Below, in pieces: positions 62,560 to 64,000 of a stretch of 64,000 nucleotides of DNA. The stretch is taken from the NCBI RefSeq assembly GCF_000190535.1, contig NC_015160.1, positions 682,001 through 746,000 on the forward strand. The letters are read 5' to 3'. The notes below the pieces were generated by a model, which did no database searches, was not told where the DNA came from, and saw only the letters and a program-made list of their open reading frames with translations. The DNA is from Odoribacter splanchnicus DSM 20712 (GTDB taxonomy: Bacteria > Bacteroidota > Bacteroidia > Bacteroidales > Marinifilaceae). The stretch's first letter is position 1; every line of letters begins with the position of its first letter. A program made the position numbers and the translations under genes.

Positions 62560-63327
62560 TTATTTCAAGAAAGCGGTCAGAGGACTGCTTGCTTCGGCAG
62601 CGATACTTTTTCCGGCTAGTCCGGCCTCATAAGCCATCCGTCCGGCTTCGACGGCTACCTTAAAAGCTTTGGCCATTTCCACCGGATTGCCTGCGACGGC
62701 TATCGCTGTGTTTACAAGTACTGCATCTGCTCCTAATTCCATCGCTTCTGCAGCATGGCTGGGAGCACCGATACCGGCATCTACGACTACCGGAATATTG
62801 CTTTGTTCGATGATGATACGTAAAAATTCACGGGTTTGTAACCCCTGATTCGTACCGATAGGTGCTCCTAAAGGCATCACCGTTGCGGCTCCGGCATCTT
62901 CCAGACGTTTACACAATACCGGGTCGGCCTGACAGTAAGGAAGTACAATAAACCCCAGCTTAGCCAGTTCTTCGGTGGCTTTCAGGGTTTCTACCGGATC
63001 GGGCAGCAGATAGCGGGGATCGGGATGAATTTCCAGTTTCAGCCAGTTGGTACCGAAAGCTTCCCGGGATAATTGAGCGGCAAAAATGGCTTCCTTGGCA
63101 TCCCGTACGCCGGAGGTGTTGGGTAATAATTGTACACCTGGACGGAGAATGTGCTTTAACATATCGTCGTTCTTATCTTCCATCCGGATCCGTTTCATGG
63201 CTACGGTAACCAATTGACTTTCAGAAGCGATTATCGCTTCTTCCATCACTTGATTGGAAGAGAATTTTCCGGTTCCGGTGAATAAGCGGGAAGTAAAGGT
63301 TTTATCTGCAATTTTGAGTGTTTCCAT
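62560..63327 (-). CDS. thiG: Thiazole synthase
   Basis: A 255-residue TIM barrel. Catalytic lysine K97 is in [10 protein letters not shown]; the start [19 protein letters not shown] and [10 protein letters not shown] and [11 protein letters not shown] phosphate-site blocks are characteristic. It makes the thiazole phosphate ring from DXP, dehydroglycine and ThiS thiocarboxylate. Starts 3 bases after thiE. Confidence 0.96.
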   Translation of the reverse strand: METLKIADKTFTSRLFTGTGKFSSNQVMEEAIIASESQLVTVAMKRIRMEDKNDDMLKHILRPGVQLLPNTSGVRDAKEAIFAAQLSREAFGTNWLKLEIHPDPRYLLPDPVETLKATEELAKLGFIVLPYCQADPVLCKRLEDAGAATVMPLGAPIGTNQGLQTREFLRIIIEQSNIPVVVDAGIGAPSHAAEAMELGADAVLVNTAIAVAGNPVEMAKAFKVAVEAGRMAYEAGLAGKSIAAEASSPLTAFLK

Positions 63328-63330
63328 GGT

Positions 63331-63951
63331 TTATGAATTTAATAAATTTAATATTTTTATTGTTTGCCTTTTTAGGTCAGGACTATTTTTGATCAGGCCC
63401 GATAAAGCGATTCCCTGAATACCTGTTTGCATTAGCGGCGGAATATCGGTTTCCGTTATTCCGCCGATAGCGAAGACCGGAATCGAAATCTTATTTTCCT
63501 GCATTCGGCCCAATAGAAACCGGTAACCTTCCAATCCGAGGACCGGACTGAGTTTCTCTTTCGTTGTGGTAAAAGCATAAGGCCCCAGACCGATATAGTC
63601 GACCTGCTGTTTTTGCCGGAGCAGGATGTCATCCCAGGTGTTACAAGTGGCACCGACGATCTTACCGGGGCCCAGTATCCGCCTGGCTTCCCATGGATCC
63701 ATATCCTCTTTGCCCAGGTGCACACCGTCGGCTTCCAGTAAACGGGCGACGTCGACCCGATCGTTGATAATAAAGAGTGCCCGGTGACGCCGGCAAATCT
63801 CTTTTACCTTTCTCCCTTCACAGAGCATTTCGGCGAGGGAGGCTCCTTTCATACGGAGTTGAATCCAGCGCATTCCTCCCTGACAGACCGCTTCAACCTG
63901 CTCGCAGAGGGTCATCCCTTCTTTGGGAGCGGTGATATACTGCAAAGACAA
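63331..63951 (-). CDS. thiE: Thiamine phosphate synthase
   Basis: 206 residues from TTG at 63951 (read as MSLQYITAPKEGM). It joins the pyrimidine and thiazole units into thiamine phosphate. Motifs are RWIQLRMKGAS, DRVDVARLLEADGVHLGKED, YIGLGPYAFTTTKE and VFAIGGIT. The frame stays open upstream to the window edge without a stop, so an earlier start or a fusion cannot be excluded; the TTG matches the usual family N-terminus. Operon with thiG, thiH and thiF. Confidence 0.9.
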   Translation of the reverse strand: MSLQYITAPKEGMTLCEQVEAVCQGGMRWIQLRMKGASLAEMLCEGRKVKEICRRHRALFIINDRVDVARLLEADGVHLGKEDMDPWEARRILGPGKIVGATCNTWDDILLRQKQQVDYIGLGPYAFTTTKEKLSPVLGLEGYRFLLGRMQENKISIPVFAIGGITETDIPPLMQTGIQGIALSGLIKNSPDLKRQTIKILNLLNS

Positions 63952-64000
63952 TTCACCGAGCCAGGGCTTTGAGTCGGGAGTATATTTTCCAATGCAATGA

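Noticed and set aside
60680..64000. TPP riboswitch for the thi cluster
   Set aside because: The start of the cluster lies beyond the window edge; no THI-box sequence is visible inside.
1..64000. CRISPR array or cas genes
   Set aside because: No regularly spaced direct repeats and no Cas-like protein were found.

Overview
The window reads as chromosomal DNA of an anaerobic, gut-type Bacteroidales bacterium. The evidence is the repeated Bacteroidetes promoter pattern (-33 TTG/TTTG and -7 TAnnTTTG), a SusC/SusD pair with a FecR-type anti-sigma factor, many lipoproteins, Bacteroidetes-restricted families (DUF3810, DUF4105, DUF4843, PKD-like lipoprotein, TapB-like) and anaerobe-type ThiH. Frequent CCGG and CGG/CCG triplets and the rSAM/lipoprotein pair fit Odoribacteraceae, but the genus is only a guess.

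Region 1 (0-31.7 kb) is ordinary chromosome. It holds an SDF transporter and sugar kinase, an M13 peptidase followed by a decayed MutS fragment, a CPA2 antiporter, a folate-branch pabB/pabC operon divergent from pabA, a membrane-anchored MutS-like ATPase and a TRIC-type channel. Next come a cupin, a thioredoxin, ispE, an HdeD-like protein and MscS, then an argS-PHP-DUF2007-TSCPD-IMPase-MATE run, a patatin, guaA, NrnA, a MarR regulator, a dipeptidase with free methionine-R-sulfoxide reductase, and a TPR protein.

Region 2 (31.8-46.9 kb) is accessory. It starts with a frameshifted HTH-repeat gene and a complete IS1182-like element. An ECF sigma factor on the minus strand follows, then an IS4-type transposase, then fecR on the plus strand driving a SusC-SusD-DUF4843-PKD-TlpA operon that ends at a strong terminator. 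A decayed ISL3-like transposase and tRNA-Phe(GAA) close it. Codon use from within susC to the end of the operon looks different from the rest of the window, suggesting transfer or recombination.

Region 3 (47-57.5 kb, minus strand) carries a DUF4105 protein, truA and sbcDC. It also holds the most interesting locus: ECF sigma factor, N-terminally membrane-anchored beta-barrel protein, a 42-codon ORF, a lipoprotein and a radical SAM/SPASM enzyme in one tight operon. The enzyme and lipoprotein match a pair known from family definitions; I know of no described chemistry for it.

Region 4 (57.7-64 kb) has a YggS-type PLP protein, a dihydroorotate dehydrogenase-like protein and a transglutaminase-like lipoprotein on the plus strand. 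Facing them is a thiamine thiazole cluster (thiE-thiG-thiH-thiF), cut by the window edge.
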